From Candidatus Accumulibacter affinis (GTDB lineage: Bacteria; Pseudomonadota; Gammaproteobacteria; Burkholderiales; Rhodocyclaceae): DNA of 64,000 nucleotides. The DNA is taken from assembly GCA_016713625.1 (NCBI GenBank), contig JADJOT010000009.1, forward strand, positions 744,001-808,000, read 5' to 3'. Made by a program: the position numbers and the translations under genes. Of the stretch, positions 47,589 through 58,031 are shown in pieces (position 1 is the stretch's first letter; the number at the start of each line of letters is the position of its first letter). The notes below the pieces were generated by a model. The model was not told where the DNA came from. It did no database searches and saw nothing but the letters and a program-made list of their open reading frames with translations.

Positions 47589-48635
47589 ATGCTGAGCATC
47601 GCTTTCCTGGCAGGCAACCGAAATCCGGGCCGGTTTCAGCAGGATCCGTCGTTCGTTTACCGTTGTGAAAACCTGGGCCTGGCGCTACAGGCGATGGGTC
47701 ATCGGGTGAGTTGGCTGCATTGGTCAGATCTTGGCCTCAGGCAGCGGTTTGACGTGGTGGTGTTTCACCGGCCACGCTTTTCCCTGCTTTGGCGGGCTTT
47801 TCTGTGGACCTTGCGACGTCATGGCACGACGCTGGTGGCCGATGTGGACGATTTGGTGTTCGATCCTCTGCTGGCCCAGCATAGTCCAGGGGTGCTCAAC
47901 GGTCTGGTGACGCTGCCAAAGATCAATCAACAGTTTGCGAAACACTCGGCTGCACTAACCTGTTTTGAGCGGGTGACGGTTTCCACTCAAACCTTGGCGG
48001 CGCATGTACAGCGTTGTTTTCCAGGGGTAGAGAGCCGGGTCTTGCCAAATGCGGTGCACATGGCCTGGCGAGCCGCCAGACGAGGTCATGAATCGCGGCT
48101 CCATCAACCGGTGGTGACCTATTTTCCCGGAACACGCAGCCATGACCGGGATTTTTCGTTGTACGCCGAGGGAGTGGAGCGTTTTCTGACTGCCCATTCC
48201 GATGCGCGCTTCGAAGTCACAGGTCCCTTGCGCTTCGCGCTGCAGGCCCGCGCGGGTCAGGTAGTGCATCACGAAAAGGTGCCTTTCGCCCACTATGCCG
48301 AGCGTGTGCGCGCGGCGTGGGTGAATCTCGCCCCACTGGAATCTACCGCGTTTACCCGTTGCAAGTCTGCGCTGAAAGTGCTTGAGGCAGGGTTCTGGGG
48401 CAAGCCGACGGTCTGCTCGCCGCTGCCCGACGCGGAGCGCTTCACTTCTGCCGGGGCGGTATTTGCGTCAGACAGTCCAGCGTGTTTTGCGGCCCTACAG
48501 GCATTGCTGGTGCCTGCGAACTATGCGGCGATTACCCAGGGGCTTTCTGCACGCGTCGTGGCGCAGGCCGATGCGCGGCAGGTTGCAGAAAGTTTCCTGC
48601 AGTTTGTCGGGGCTCGGCCCGGCGTCGAGGCATGA
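47589..48635 (+). CDS. GT-B fold glycosyltransferase (GT4-like)
   Basis: A 348-residue protein. The ATG at 47589 gives LSIAFLAGNRNPGRFQQDPS, an N-terminal Rossmann start; a GTG at 47562 is possible. Features: ENLGLALQAMGHRVSWLHW, VVFHRPRFSLLWRAFLWTLR, TTLVADVDDLVFDPL, the linker VTYFPGTRSHDRDFSLYAEG, and the C-terminal donor site VNLAPLESTAFTRCKSALKV with LEAGFWGKPTVCSP. This matches a GT4-like set often found in capsule loci. Stop overlaps the next gene start by four bases (ATGA at 48632). Confidence 0.83.
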   Translation: MLSIAFLAGNRNPGRFQQDPSFVYRCENLGLALQAMGHRVSWLHWSDLGLRQRFDVVVFHRPRFSLLWRAFLWTLRRHGTTLVADVDDLVFDPLLAQHSPGVLNGLVTLPKINQQFAKHSAALTCFERVTVSTQTLAAHVQRCFPGVESRVLPNAVHMAWRAARRGHESRLHQPVVTYFPGTRSHDRDFSLYAEGVERFLTAHSDARFEVTGPLRFALQARAGQVVHHEKVPFAHYAERVRAAWVNLAPLESTAFTRCKSALKVLEAGFWGKPTVCSPLPDAERFTSAGAVFASDSPACFAALQALLVPANYAAITQGLSARVVAQADARQVAESFLQFVGARPGVEA

Positions 48636-49760
48636 CCGTGCTCAACCTGGATGCCAGATGGTTGTGGCGCCGAGGCGGGAAACCAGGCCTACCCGCCTGG
48701 TCGCGCTGGGCGCCTCTGGCGCTGCTTCGGTTCGCTGCAAAGCTGCGGCGTGCCATGGGACGCTACGACGCATGCACGCTGGCGCTATACCGCCGCATAT
48801 GGGTCCGTGGGCGCCATTCGAGCGCACTATTGGGCTATGTGATGTTTCGGCGCGATCTGGGGCTGCCGTTGGCGCCACGCCATGTGCCGCTGCTGACACA
48901 GGCATTGGCGCACTTAAGGCCGTCGCCAAGACGCCTGGCGCTGGGTTTGCTGGCTGAAGCCGGAGGTTCGCCTGCAGGGCAATTCACTGAACCCGTCGGG
49001 AGTGAGATCCAGGCCAGCATACGAGCGATGCAAGGAGTCTGGCGAGCAAAATTTGCAGACTGGCTGCTGCAGCGAGGTGCCAGCGGTATCTGCGTGGTGG
49101 GCAACGCGGGTAGCCTGATCGGGTCAGCTTTGGGTGGGGCGATTGACCGCCACGGCGTGGTGGTGCGATTCAACCAGTTCAGTGGAGGCTCGGCTAGCCT
49201 GGCCGATATCGGCGCTCGGGTCGATGTATGGGTGACTTCGCCCGGATTCGCGGGTCCAGTGCCACCAGATGTGCAATGGGTGGTGGTGAGCGGGCCCGAG
49301 ATGGCCTTCAGGCTGCAGGACTGGAGTCGATTTGAAGCGTCCAGACGCTGGGGTGCCAAGGTGCTGACGGTACCCTTGCTGCCGTGGTCTGAACTGGTCA
49401 GGAAACTTGATGCGCCGCCGAGTGCAGGCTTGCTGTTCCTGGCCTGGGCCCGATCCCTGTTGGGCTCGTGGCTGCCTATTTGTGCCGTGGGGTTCGGAAA
49501 CGCGATGGATGAGGGAATTTCCTATCACCATGCCGATCCCCACCGTCAGCCAGGCAGGCGCCACAATTGGGCTGCAGAACGGCGGGTGCTGTGCGCCTGG
49601 CAAGTGGAGGGATTGAGGTTTGGATGCTTTAGCCTGCTTGCCTGAGCATATTTTCTATCGGGACGCATGGATGGAGTGGCAGCTTGCGCAGTTACGAGCC
49701 GGCCGGCTGCTCTACCTGCCTGATCCGTACCTGCCACGCCACTTCCTCATCATGGCATGA
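48632..49760 (+). CDS. GT29 sialyltransferase-like protein, one frame break
   Basis: About 375 residues. After 160 helical residues comes a clear sialylmotif L: ICVVGNAGSLIGSALGGAID followed by RHGVVVRFNQFSGG, and a sialylmotif S-like part LGSWLPICAVGFGNAMDEG with YHHADPH and HNWAAERRVL. The frame ends early at 49645; the correct ending, DALACLPEHIFYRDAWMEWQ to LPRHFLIMA, is in another frame to 49760, so a one-base break lies near 49620. GT29 is mostly known from animals, with fewer bacterial members. It would cap or decorate the polymer with a nonulosonic-acid-type sugar; that is inferred from family, and donor synthesis genes are not in the window. Overlaps kpsC by four bases. Confidence 0.75.
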
Positions 49761-51776
49761 TGGCCGGCTGCCGCGTCGCTGTTTGGTCGAAAGGGCTTCT
49801 GCGTAACCCTTACCTGGCGACACTCCTGCAGGCTGAGGTCGTTTATCGCCCGAAGGCAAGCGCGCTCGCCGAGGTCGACAGCATGGTGTGCTGGGGTCGG
49901 AAGGAGAGCTCACGAGTAGCGCAGCGAATGGCTATCAGCGCCGGGCGCCCACTGATCCAGTTGGAGGACGGATTCATACGCTCGGTCGGCTTGGGCAGGG
50001 ATGATCCGCCGCTCTCGATCGTGGTGGACCCCTTGGGCATATACTACGATGTGACGGTACCTTCCCGGCTTGAGTCGCTGATCGCTACCCCGCTTTCGAA
50101 TGATCAACGGTTTCGGGCCCAAGCCTTGATCGTCGCGTGGAGGGCAGCAAAGGTATCAAAATATAATTATGCACCCGAGCTTTCCCGCTTGTCCGGAGAA
50201 TCGGGCGCGTATCAGCCACGGCGGTATGTGCTGGTGGTGGACCAGACCCTGGGTGATGCGTCGATTCAGTACGGTCTGAGCGATGCTTCGAGTTTTTCAG
50301 AGAATGTTGTCCACCGCGCTGGACGAGAATCCGGACTGCATGGTGCTTCTCAAGGTGCATCCCGAGGTAACGGCTGGGCGCAAGCGGGGGCATTTTGATC
50401 TGGCAGCGGTTGCGCGCAACGCGCGGGTGCGCGTCCTGGGGCTCGAGGTGCATCCCGTTTCGCTGATCGAACGTGCTCGGGCGGTCTACGTGGTGACCTC
50501 GCAAATGGGCTTTGAGGGCCTCCTGTGGGGCAAGCCCGTACGAACCTTTGGCGTGCCGTTCTATGCGGGCTGGGGTTTGACCAAGGATGCTTTGCCCACC
50601 CCTTCTCGGCGAGGTGTGGCCACGCTGGAGCAACTGGTGCATGCGGCGCTGGTGGAGTACCCGCGCTATGTGAATCCCGAAACCGGGCGTCGCTGCGAAG
50701 TCGAAGAGGTGCTTGCGCATCTGGCTCTGCAGAGGAAGATGCGGGAGCGTTTCCCGAGTCGGATCCATGCCTTCGGGTTCTCGAGGTGGAAGAAGCCTGT
50801 CGTCCGGAGTTTTTCTGCGGGTTCTGACGTCCGCTTCATTCGTCGAGCTTCGCGACTTGCCTCCGGGGATTGCGTAGTCGTCTGGGGACGAAGACCATTG
50901 CCGACGGGTCTTCCGGCAGGTGTCTCGGTGCTACGTCTGGAGGATGGCTTCTTACGTTCGGTCGGGCTCGGGGCGGATCTGATTCGTCCGCTCTCGTGGG
51001 TGATGGACCGCCAGGGCATCTACTATGATGCAACAGCGGTTTCGGACCTTGAAGCTTGCCTGCAGGATCTATTGCCGACCGTCTTACTGCTGGAGCGTGC
51101 GGCAGCGCTACGGGCGCGGCTTGTCGCGTCGGGGTTGACCAAGTACAACGTTGGGTACGCAACGTGGGAACGGCCCGTGCATGCGAGGCGTGTGGTGTTG
51201 GTACCGGGCCAGGTGGAGAGCGATGCCTCGATCGAATATGGCGCACGTTCGATCAAGACCAACATGGCGCTTCTGCAGACCGTACGACGGGCTAATCCCG
51301 ATGCGTGGGTGGTCTACAAGCCCCATCCCGATGTAATAGCGGGACTGCGCAAGACCGGACTCGGGGAGGAGAAGGAAGCTCGGGACCGGTGCGACGAAAT
51401 CGTCACGGATGCTCCGATGGGCCAACTGCTCGGTGCCGTGGACGAAGTGCATGTGCTGACCTCGCTGGCAGGGTTCGAGGCACTCTTGCGTGGCAGGAAG
51501 GTGGTGTGTTACGGACAACCGTTCTACGCGGGTTGGGGATTGACCGTAGACATCGACCCCGTTTCGCGCCGGACTCGACGACTGACTCTCGATGAACTGG
51601 TGGCCGCCACGCTGATTCTCTATCCGACCTATGTGAGCCGTACCACGGGGCGCTTTACGACGCCGGAACGTGCTCTGGATGAGTTGCTCGAGTGGCGCGA
51701 GCAGGACACGCAAGAAGGTTCGTGGGCCCGCAGACTGAAACGGTTTATCGTTCGGCAACTGGTGGGCGTACGCTGA
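49757..51776 (+). CDS. kpsC: Capsule Kdo transferase KpsC, one frame break
   Basis: About 670 residues, the usual KpsC length, with two related halves. The first: QLEDGFIRSVGLGRDDPPLS and GIYYDVTVPSRLESL, then VDQTLGDASIQYGL; the second: LRLEDGFLRSVGLGADLIRP, GIYYDATAVSDLEACL, VPGQVESDASIEYGA and VVYKPHPDVIAGLRKTG. Both halves contain VHVLTSLAGFEALLRGRKVV-like and FYAGWGLT motifs. KpsC adds the poly-Kdo linker between lipid and capsule polymer. The first half stops being readable at about 50290 and the next frame begins FQRMLSTALDENPDCMVLLK; one indel near 50290 joins them. No kpsS, kpsF or kpsU in the window. Confidence 0.9.
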
Positions 51777-51945
51777 AGGCCCCGGGAGCTGCGTTCTTCA
51801 CTCTTCGGGCTGGCTCGCCGCCCCTGCTTCTGTCATCATTGCGCGCTTCCGATCCTGGGTGTGACGAAATTCTGGAATGGCCGCCCACCTTGACGCTAGA
51901 CTTCGCCCGGGCATGCGAATGAAATGACCGTGAGAAAGACTGTCG

Positions 51946-52092
51946 ATGAATAGAACCTCCCAGCAGCGACCCGAGCTCGAGCAGGCGCTTCTGTCGCTTC
52001 GTCGAGCATTCCTGACCGTCGGAGCTTTCCGCTTCTTCATCAACCTGCTGATGCTGACGCTGATCACGCCTGGACTGTTCGCGCTCTTGTAG
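51946..52092 (+). pseudogene. N-terminal remnant of a type I secretion ABC transporter (PrtD-like)
   Basis: A 48-codon ORF: SQQRPELEQALLSLRRAFLT, then VGAFRFFINLLMLTLIT and a stop soon after. The segment matches the start of PrtD-type permease-ATPases, where the first membrane helix reads FFINLLMLxPxLYMLQVYDR; here the sequence departs after LLML and terminates. No ABC domain follows. On the same strand, 7.8 kb away, is the C-terminal end of a TolC-type protein, the usual last gene of such an operon. Confidence 0.6.
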
Positions 52093-52139
52093 CTACTCGA
52101 GCGGATGCGGTCAATGGTTCTCGATTCTGGAACTGTAGA

Positions 52140-52454
52140 ATGAGGGGCAAAAGCTTGAGGCTTACTAACGATCAGGTGAATCGTATTCGTTCCGTGGCGG
52201 CGCGAATTCTTGGAGTGGATGCGCGCGTGCGCGTCTTTGGCTCACGTGCGCGCGATGATGCTCGTGGAGGGGATATCGACCTGCTTTTCGAAACTGATGC
52301 GGTCTTGCAGAACCGGGCCGAGACCTTGTGTAGACTTCACGGTGCGCTGACGCTTGCGCTTGGGGAGCGAAAGATCGACATTCTCCTCAAGGATGCCCGT
52401 ACGCCGAAGGCTCCGATTCTTGAACGTGCTCAGCGTACGGGGGTGGCTTTATGA
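52140..52454 (+). CDS. Minimal nucleotidyltransferase (MNT domain, MntA-like antitoxin)
   Basis: A 104-residue polymerase-beta-like nucleotidyltransferase. The GSRARDDARGGDIDLLFE stretch has the G-S motif and D-x-D metal site, followed by RKIDILLKDARTPKAPI. MNT proteins usually pair with a HEPN RNase toxin that they inactivate by adding AMP. The next gene starts four bases inside (ATGA at 52451) and has HEPN-like beginnings but breaks off after 30 codons, so the partner is lost. The ATG at 52140 is the first in frame. Confidence 0.8.
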   Translation: MRGKSLRLTNDQVNRIRSVAARILGVDARVRVFGSRARDDARGGDIDLLFETDAVLQNRAETLCRLHGALTLALGERKIDILLKDARTPKAPILERAQRTGVAL

Positions 52455-52543
52455 GCCTGGCCTATCTGCCGGAACACGTCGAGAACACACTCTTGGCATT
52501 GCAACTGGCCGAGAAAGAGGCTGACTATCTCGGCTACACCTGA
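52451..52543 (+). pseudogene. Truncated HEPN-like partner of the MNT gene
   Basis: Begins MSLAYLPEHVENTLLALQLA and continues KEADYLGYT before a stop at 52543, 30 residues; HEPN partners have about 100-140. The start overlaps the MNT stop, the normal toxin-antitoxin arrangement. The truncation coincides with the beginning of transposon debris, so an insertion or deletion removed the rest, including the R-x4-H active site. Confidence 0.55.
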
Positions 52544-52790
52544 GTACGGTCACTGATCGCGATGGCGTTTGGTGGTTTTTTGGTCAAGTAGCGTGATGGA
52601 CGGCAGGTGACCCCCCTCGGGGAACTTGAACAAACGTGCCCTTTGGGGGAGTCTCCGGTTACTAATTCTACTTTGTCAGATTCGTTTTCACTTCCCCATG
52701 ATCTGCGTTTGTCATGTGGTGAATGCCATATGTCGTGATTATTCAATCTATTCATGGGTTGTAAATGAAATAACTCAAATACTTGACTAT
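52544..52790. other. AT-richer junction, nothing recognised
   Basis: About 250 bases between the truncated HEPN gene and the IS701-like remains, noticeably richer in A and T than neighbouring DNA. No gene, RNA or inverted repeat recognised. Confidence 0.3.
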
Positions 52791-54010
52791 CTTTGCTGGT
52801 GGCTTGGCGCTGGAGCACTTCAGGGCATTTCACCCCCTACCTGCGTTGCTTTCAGGGGGACCCGCTCGGTGAAGGCACGGCGCGTCAGTATCTGCAGGTT
52901 GTTCCAGGTTCGCGCCGCAACCTGGAGTGCATGGCGGAAACGGTGGCCGACAGCCGCTATCACCGCTGCATCATGCTAGCGATCCAATTGGGATCGGCGC
53001 GGGGTACGTCGGCAGCTGGTGGTCGATGCGAATGCGCATTTCGGCTATCAGGGCTGCTCCTGGACGGAGTGCGTTTGGGAAAGGGGGATGTCCGCTGGCG
53101 TGGCTCGGCAGGGACGGTCGCCTGGGGAAGGTCGATAACTGTCAGGTGGGCGTCTTTGCCGCCGTCACTCGGGATGGCGTGGCGAGCGTGGTGGATGCCG
53201 AGCTGTATCTGCCCAGACGTGGGCCAGCGTGCGGCCCGTTGCCAAAGGTCGGGGTGCGGGGGCCGGGAGTTCCGTACCAAGGCGAGATCGCCTGGAGATG
53301 GTGATGCGCCTGAGGGGAAGGCTTGCTCTTTCGTCGCCTTTGTGGCGGTTACGGCCGCCTTGGCTGTTGCGGAACTGCGGCGGGGAGAACTGTTCTTTGC
53401 CGAGGTGCATTCGGATCAGGCATCTACCTGGACGTCGGTGCCGACCGTTCCCGTTCCCGCTCGTCGAAGGGCCGATCGCCCCGTCGGCTGCAGACCGGGC
53501 GGTGCCCAGGCGGTGGCTGACTGGGCGGCTGCCCACGGCCACCCTGGGGGCGTTTGTCGTGTGCGGCGGAAGGGTGAGGTGGTGGCCGACTATCTGCAGG
53601 GGTGGGTCTGGGCGGCGCCCGTCGGCAAGCCGCTGGCATCTCCTGGTCGACGGGAACTCGCGGGCGAAACTCAGTTCGGCCTGTACCGGGGCTTCCTTGC
53701 GCCGCCTGGCGGAAATGCAGGGCACGTCATTTCGTCGGCGCCTTCCGGGAGGCCAGGCGCTTGGGCATGGCCGAGTATCAGGTCGGCTGGCGGCAGGCAC
53801 CATCACATGGCCCTGGTCATGATCGCGACCATGTTCCTGGCAAAGGCGCTCGCCCCGCGAGACGGCTGAACTGCTCTCCTGCGGACTTGGTGGACATCGC
53901 GCCTCGGTTCCCAAGATCGTCACGACGAGCCTCGCGGCATCCATCAGCGCCGGCATCGACAGCGCCGCCACCATGGAATCCGCTTATCGATCAAGCGGCC
54001 ATGCTATCCG
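52791..54010 (+). pseudogene. Decayed IS701-family transposase
   Basis: Recognisable in three frames: LRCFQGDPLGEGTARQYLQ, NLECMAETVADSRYHRC, KVDNCQVGVFAAVTRDGVAS with VVDAELYLP, AEVHSDQASTWTS, MAEYQVGW with GRHHHMALVMIATMFLAKAL. These are landmarks of IS701-type DDE transposases in the right order. At least five frame changes and several stops exclude a functional gene. The tail runs to about 54010. Confidence 0.65.
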
Positions 54011-54611
54011 CATCAGATTGAAATGCAATCGGCACAAAGCCAGGCCATTCAGTGCCTGTCCCGTTTTTCTCCTTTGCATTGACGAAGGTTGGCCGAAGGG
54101 GCCCGCTCAGGGGCTGCGCGTGTGGAAGGTGTTCTTCCGCGCCAACTACCGCGCACCGCTTGTCCAAAGGGTTCGATCGGCCTACGGTCGCGCTTCAGCT
54201 TCTGCCAATCGCTGTCGGCGGCGTGCGCGTCAGATCGTGCGTTTCCCGGCCGGTATCTCGGGCTGGCGGTGGTGCTGGTGTCTGCCCGGCTGCGGGCAGG
54301 CACCTTGGGATGCTGGACATTCCGGTACGCACCGAACGTTGGCGTGAGTGGTGGCGAACATTTCGCAGCCAGCGGCGTTCGGCTAGCCCGCCAGTCTGCT
54401 CGAACGGTTTCGGGTCTGCCGAGAAGCGCTGATGCGACTCCGGTCTTTCTGTGCGCGACGGTGAAGTCGATCAACTTGCGTGAGGGCCGGGATCACCCGC
54501 AGAAGATGGCGATAGGCAGATTGGTCGAGGTTTTGTAGCCTTCATTCCCGGTTCTGGTGCCGTCGGCGCCGCCTCACTGGAAACTCTCGAGTTCTTTTAT
54601 CGATCCACCGA
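54011..54611. other. Debris between two transposon remnants
   Basis: Six hundred bases, GC-rich, with open frames on both strands but no recognisable protein motif, RNA or repeat. Probably decayed mobile DNA. Confidence 0.3.
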
Positions 54612-55699
54612 AACGTGATCGCTGGGCGCGCTGCGCTTCTCGATCATCGGGTCCTTGGCCGCACCACCGCTGTCGGCGGTACAGGCCGCGTTGAGCACGC
54701 TCGCCGTCAAATCCTGGCGACATCCTATCTCCGGCGGGGTGTGCTTTGGTCTGTCGACGGCAGGCGCTGGTACTACGCGGCGACGTTCTGCCGATCCGGT
54801 GGCGTCTCAGAGACCGGCTGCGCGGCAACTCGGTCGCTTCCCAGCCTCCTGCCGGGCCGTCGGGGCCTGACGCGCCAGTACGGAGCATCCCGGCTGGACG
54901 CCACTTCGCAACTGGCGTCGCCTTGGCCAGCAGCGACACGCCGTTGCCGTCCTACCCCCGGTTCGACGCTACCTCAAGGCGCGGGATGTTCCCCAAGCTC
55001 GTCCGATACGCGCCACGCGGGCGTTTTGGCTCGCGACCGGCTCCCGGCTGGAGGTCAGGAGTTTCGAGGTCGATCAGGTGTCGGCACTCTGGCACCTCGA
55101 TTTCATCACCAAACGCAAAGGTGCTGACGCGCACCGGGATCTGGGTCAAACCCCTGCTGCTCGGGGTTCTTGACGACCGCTCGCGCCTGGCCTGCCACTG
55201 CAGTGGTATCTCGACGAGACGGCCGAGAGCCTCATTCACGGGCTGTCGCAAGCCTTCATGAAGCGCGGATTGCGGCCTGATGACCGACAACGGCGCCGCC
55301 ATGCTGGCGGATGAGACCGTTCCGGCCTGGCTTCCTGGGGATCGTTCATCAGCGACGCTTCCTTATTCGCCTTATCAGAACGCCAAGCAGGGTCGTTCTG
55401 GGGGCGTGTCGAGGGCGATTGATGGCCGCTGGGCGAGTCGCTGACCTTGGTCTCTCAATCAGGCGACCCAAGCCTGGGTCGACAGGAATATCACCGACGA
55501 TCCTTCGAGATCGAGACGACGCCGTTGGGCGCATCTTCGGACCCAACGTGCGGCGGATTGCCAGTTCCGGGCACTCTCTGCGTTCGCGTCGAGGTGACGC
55601 GCCGGCAACGCCGCTCTGCACGGTCGCTTGCCGGCGGCGCTTGGTTCCGGCACCTATCGCCACTCGTGGTGGTGCACGCGTTACGCCCGCTGGGATCTG

Positions 55700-56978
55700 A
55701 CCCAATCCTCACAAGTTAGCATATACGCATATTCACTTGTAGGCGTGAGACAGGTGGGGTTTCGGCTGAGGTTTGCGGGTTGGCGGTCGGGACAACTTCG
55801 GGTTGAGGGGATTTCTGCGGAGGATCGGTTTGGGCGGCGGGTGGTCGCGGGGGGCAGGAGCGCGACCGAGTTGCCGCTTGATCTTGTCGATCGCGAGGGT
55901 GCGGTTAATTTTGTAGGAGGATTCGGGTCAGATGAGCGTCCGTGGCGCATAGGCCGCCAGCGCGTTGGGTTGTCGAGGACCGCCTTGCGCCGAAGTCCTG
56001 CCGCGCCGCGTGCAGGACAGGCCGAGGGTATGCTCCAGTTCGAGCCGATGCTTGATCCGTTTGAATGCCTCCTCGTCCGCCACCGACCGTGGTACAGGTC
56101 GGCGAACGGGGCGGGAAACGCCACGGATCGAGGGCGTCATCACCACGACCGTCCATTGGCGTCACCACCCGACCAGGGAACGGTAGTCGGCGTCGCCGGA
56201 CATTCATAATCTTCGGCATCGGGGCACTCGGGGCGCGCAGACCACCTGTCCTTTGGCCGGACATCAGGAACTCGGAACCACCTTGATCCTCGAGACAAAT
56301 CCAGAATACAAAAATGGAGGCGGCGCGGGTCAGTACCGACACCAGCCAACGCACGGAAAGCCGGATCCACAGCAGCAGATCGTCGGGGCGCAGACAGTCG
56401 ATCGCCTCGAAGAACATCTGGCGCTCATCGCCAAAGGCTCGCAACCGGAAGTCCAGAAACAGTTCGATCCTGGCAAGTACAGGCCGAAGGCCATGCCTTT
56501 GACAATCGCGGATCCCGTCCTTCATCATGGTCAGGCGAACGTCGCTGCCATCGTGCGCAGGCGGAGCCCTTCCATCGGGGATCGGCAGGTGCTCCTCCGC
56601 CAGCGGATCGCTGTGCCTCGCCAAACACCAACGCATTGATCTGCGCCTGCGGAAGGCTTGCGCCGTCACTTCGCGCACCGAGTTGGCGCGATTGTGCAGA
56701 TTGGCGAAGAGCGATCGAGTTCGGACTGTACCGGGCCTGGACCGGAGGCAGAAAGCTGAGACAGTCGGTAGCGTCAGGGTGCGTTGGCGGGTGAAGTGTT
56801 TGGGGTCGAGCCGGGCAATTTCAGGAACTCTCTTGAAAACAGATAGTTAGAGGCTTTATAAGTATATTAGCATATTCAGGCCGTCACGATTCTCCTTTAT
56901 AAACAATTGGTTACGTGGCAATTATGCAATGGAAATGCGATCGCGCAACGGTGGGCGGTTTGCTGTGCTAACGGGGAT
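55700..56978 (-). mobile_element. IS4-like insertion with 9-bp target duplication
   Basis: A 1,279-bp insertion inside the integrase remnant. TGGGATCTG is present on both sides, at 55691-55699 and 56979-56987. Joining the flanks restores YARWDL followed by VDLVDP. Ends are poorly matched inverted repeats sharing GTTAGCA (left) and its complement (right). The minus strand encodes IS4-type transposase remains. Confidence 0.72.
55905..56860 (-). pseudogene. Decayed IS4-family transposase
   Basis: Reading the minus strand from about 56860: ARLDPKHFTRQRTLTLPTVS, then NSVREVTAQAF, and toward the end EEAFKRIKHRLELEHTLGLS and QDFGARRSSTTQ, pieces typical of IS4 transposases (the E-x6-K/R end). They lie in at least three frames with stops between. 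The middle section (about 56200-56550) is unrecognised. Confidence 0.6.
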
Positions 56979-57200
56979 TGGGATCTGCCCGGGTCGATCT
57001 GGTCGATCCTGGACCGGCGCCGTGCTTTGCCCGTCCAGCCGCTCGACAAGTCCGCCAACGCCGATGGCCAGCGTCGGCGCCTGACTGGTGACTGATCTGT
57101 CGCCGCTACGCTTCGGCGGCCCCTTGCTCCACCAGTTGCTTGCCAATCGCCGCCACTGGCCTGCCGCCGCGTATTTGCCTCCCCTCGACAAGGACCCCGC

Positions 57201-57739
57201 ATGAACCAGAAACTCCTCGCTCATACGGCCTGAAGTGGAATCCTTTCTCCCCAAATTGCCGATCGAGGCCATCTATGTGCCGCCCAGGATCGAGAACTTC
57301 TGCGAGGCCCAGGAGATGACTCCGGCGGCGCTTTGCGAACTCCGTCTTCTGGCCAGCGCACGCTTCGATTCGCAGCCGCTGTTGTGTGTGGTGCTCGCGG
57401 GTGACGCACGCCTGATCGAGAAACTGCGGCGTGAGGAACTGATCCCGCTCGGCTCTCGCATCCGAACCCGACTCACCACCGAGCAGGCAAGTCGTGAAGA
57501 GCTGCTGGCCTGTTTACACCACCTCCTGGCTGGCGCTGGTCACGCGAGTCTGATGACGCCGATGCTGCAGCAGACGCTGGTTGATCACGCCGCAGGCAAT
57601 TACGCATCCTGACCACCTCGCCGCCGAGCTGCTGGCGGCTGCGGCGCAGCGTGATCTCCCACAACCCGATGAGAAGCTTTACCTGGAAGTCTTTGCCCAC
57701 CCGAGAGACCCGCCGCGCCGTGTCGCGGGGTCGGAATGA
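57201..57739 (+). pseudogene. ExeA/TnsC-type AAA ATPase with internal deletion and frame breaks
   Basis: The ATG at 57201 gives MNQKLLAH, then after a missing base near 57222 GLKWNPFSPKLPIEAIYVPP and RIENFC. At 57302 this is joined to EAQEMTPAALCELRLLASAR, which normally lies about 100 residues further on, just after Walker B. The P-loop and Walker B strand are therefore gone. The rest (LCVVLAGDARLIEKLRR, GSRIRTRLTTEQASREELL) is normal to about 57600, where another shift gives DHLAAELLAAAAQRDLPQPD. Not a working ATPase. It follows the integrase remnant directly. Confidence 0.7.
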
Positions 57740-57755
57740 CCGAAGGAAACTGCTC

Positions 57756-57957
57756 ATGGAACCGATTCATTCCCCGAAATTGGCCTGTCGCCCCTCTCCG
57801 ATGAGGCCGCCGTCGAGATTGACGACTTCCTCATCGACTCCTGTCTCTTCGAATCCCCTGGGGATCGGATTCGCCGTTTCTACCAGGATCGATCCTGGCA
57901 ACCTCGCTGATCTCCGTTCGCGCTCCCCCCTTCCAGACGACGATCCCCCTTTCTGAT
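57756..57957 (+). pseudogene. Small transposon-associated ORF remnant
   Basis: Begins MEPIHSPKLACRPSPM and in a second frame LSDEAAVEIDDFLIDSCLFE, then a stop. The spacing after the ATPase suggests the third gene of the integrase-ATPase element. Family not recognised; broken. Confidence 0.35.
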
Positions 57958-57998
57958 GAGATTCAGGAAGGTCCGGCGCTGCAATCGCTCGATCCGAA

Positions 57999-58013
57999 CG
58001 TTACGGCGTAACG
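57999..58013. promoter_or_regulatory. Palindromic operator-like site 1
   Basis: CGTTACGGCGTAACG, a 15-base palindrome around one central base, 19 bases before the regulator start and so suited to block its promoter or ribosome site. Confidence 0.6.
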
Positions 58014-58031
58014 ATCCACAGAAAGGTAGGC

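Larger units (their letters stand above)
54612..57200 (+). pseudogene. Decayed integrase-type (rve) transposase, split by an IS4-like insertion
   Basis: First half, 54612-55699, in several frames: LRFSIIGSLAAPPLSAVQAA, VDGRRWYYAATF, RSFEVDQVSALWHLDF, GIWVKPLLLGVLDDRSRLAC, GLSQAFMKRGL, LMTDNGAAMLADETV, and YARWDL at the end. Second half, 56988-57200: VDLVDP, then PLDKSANADGQRRR. The first half contains D-D-E integrase landmarks (LGVLDDRSR; TDNGAA). A 1,279-bp element with a 9-bp target duplication separates the halves. The gene directly precedes an AAA ATPase, the usual integrase-ATPase pair of TnsB/TnsC-like elements. Multiple frame breaks mark it as dead. Confidence 0.65.
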
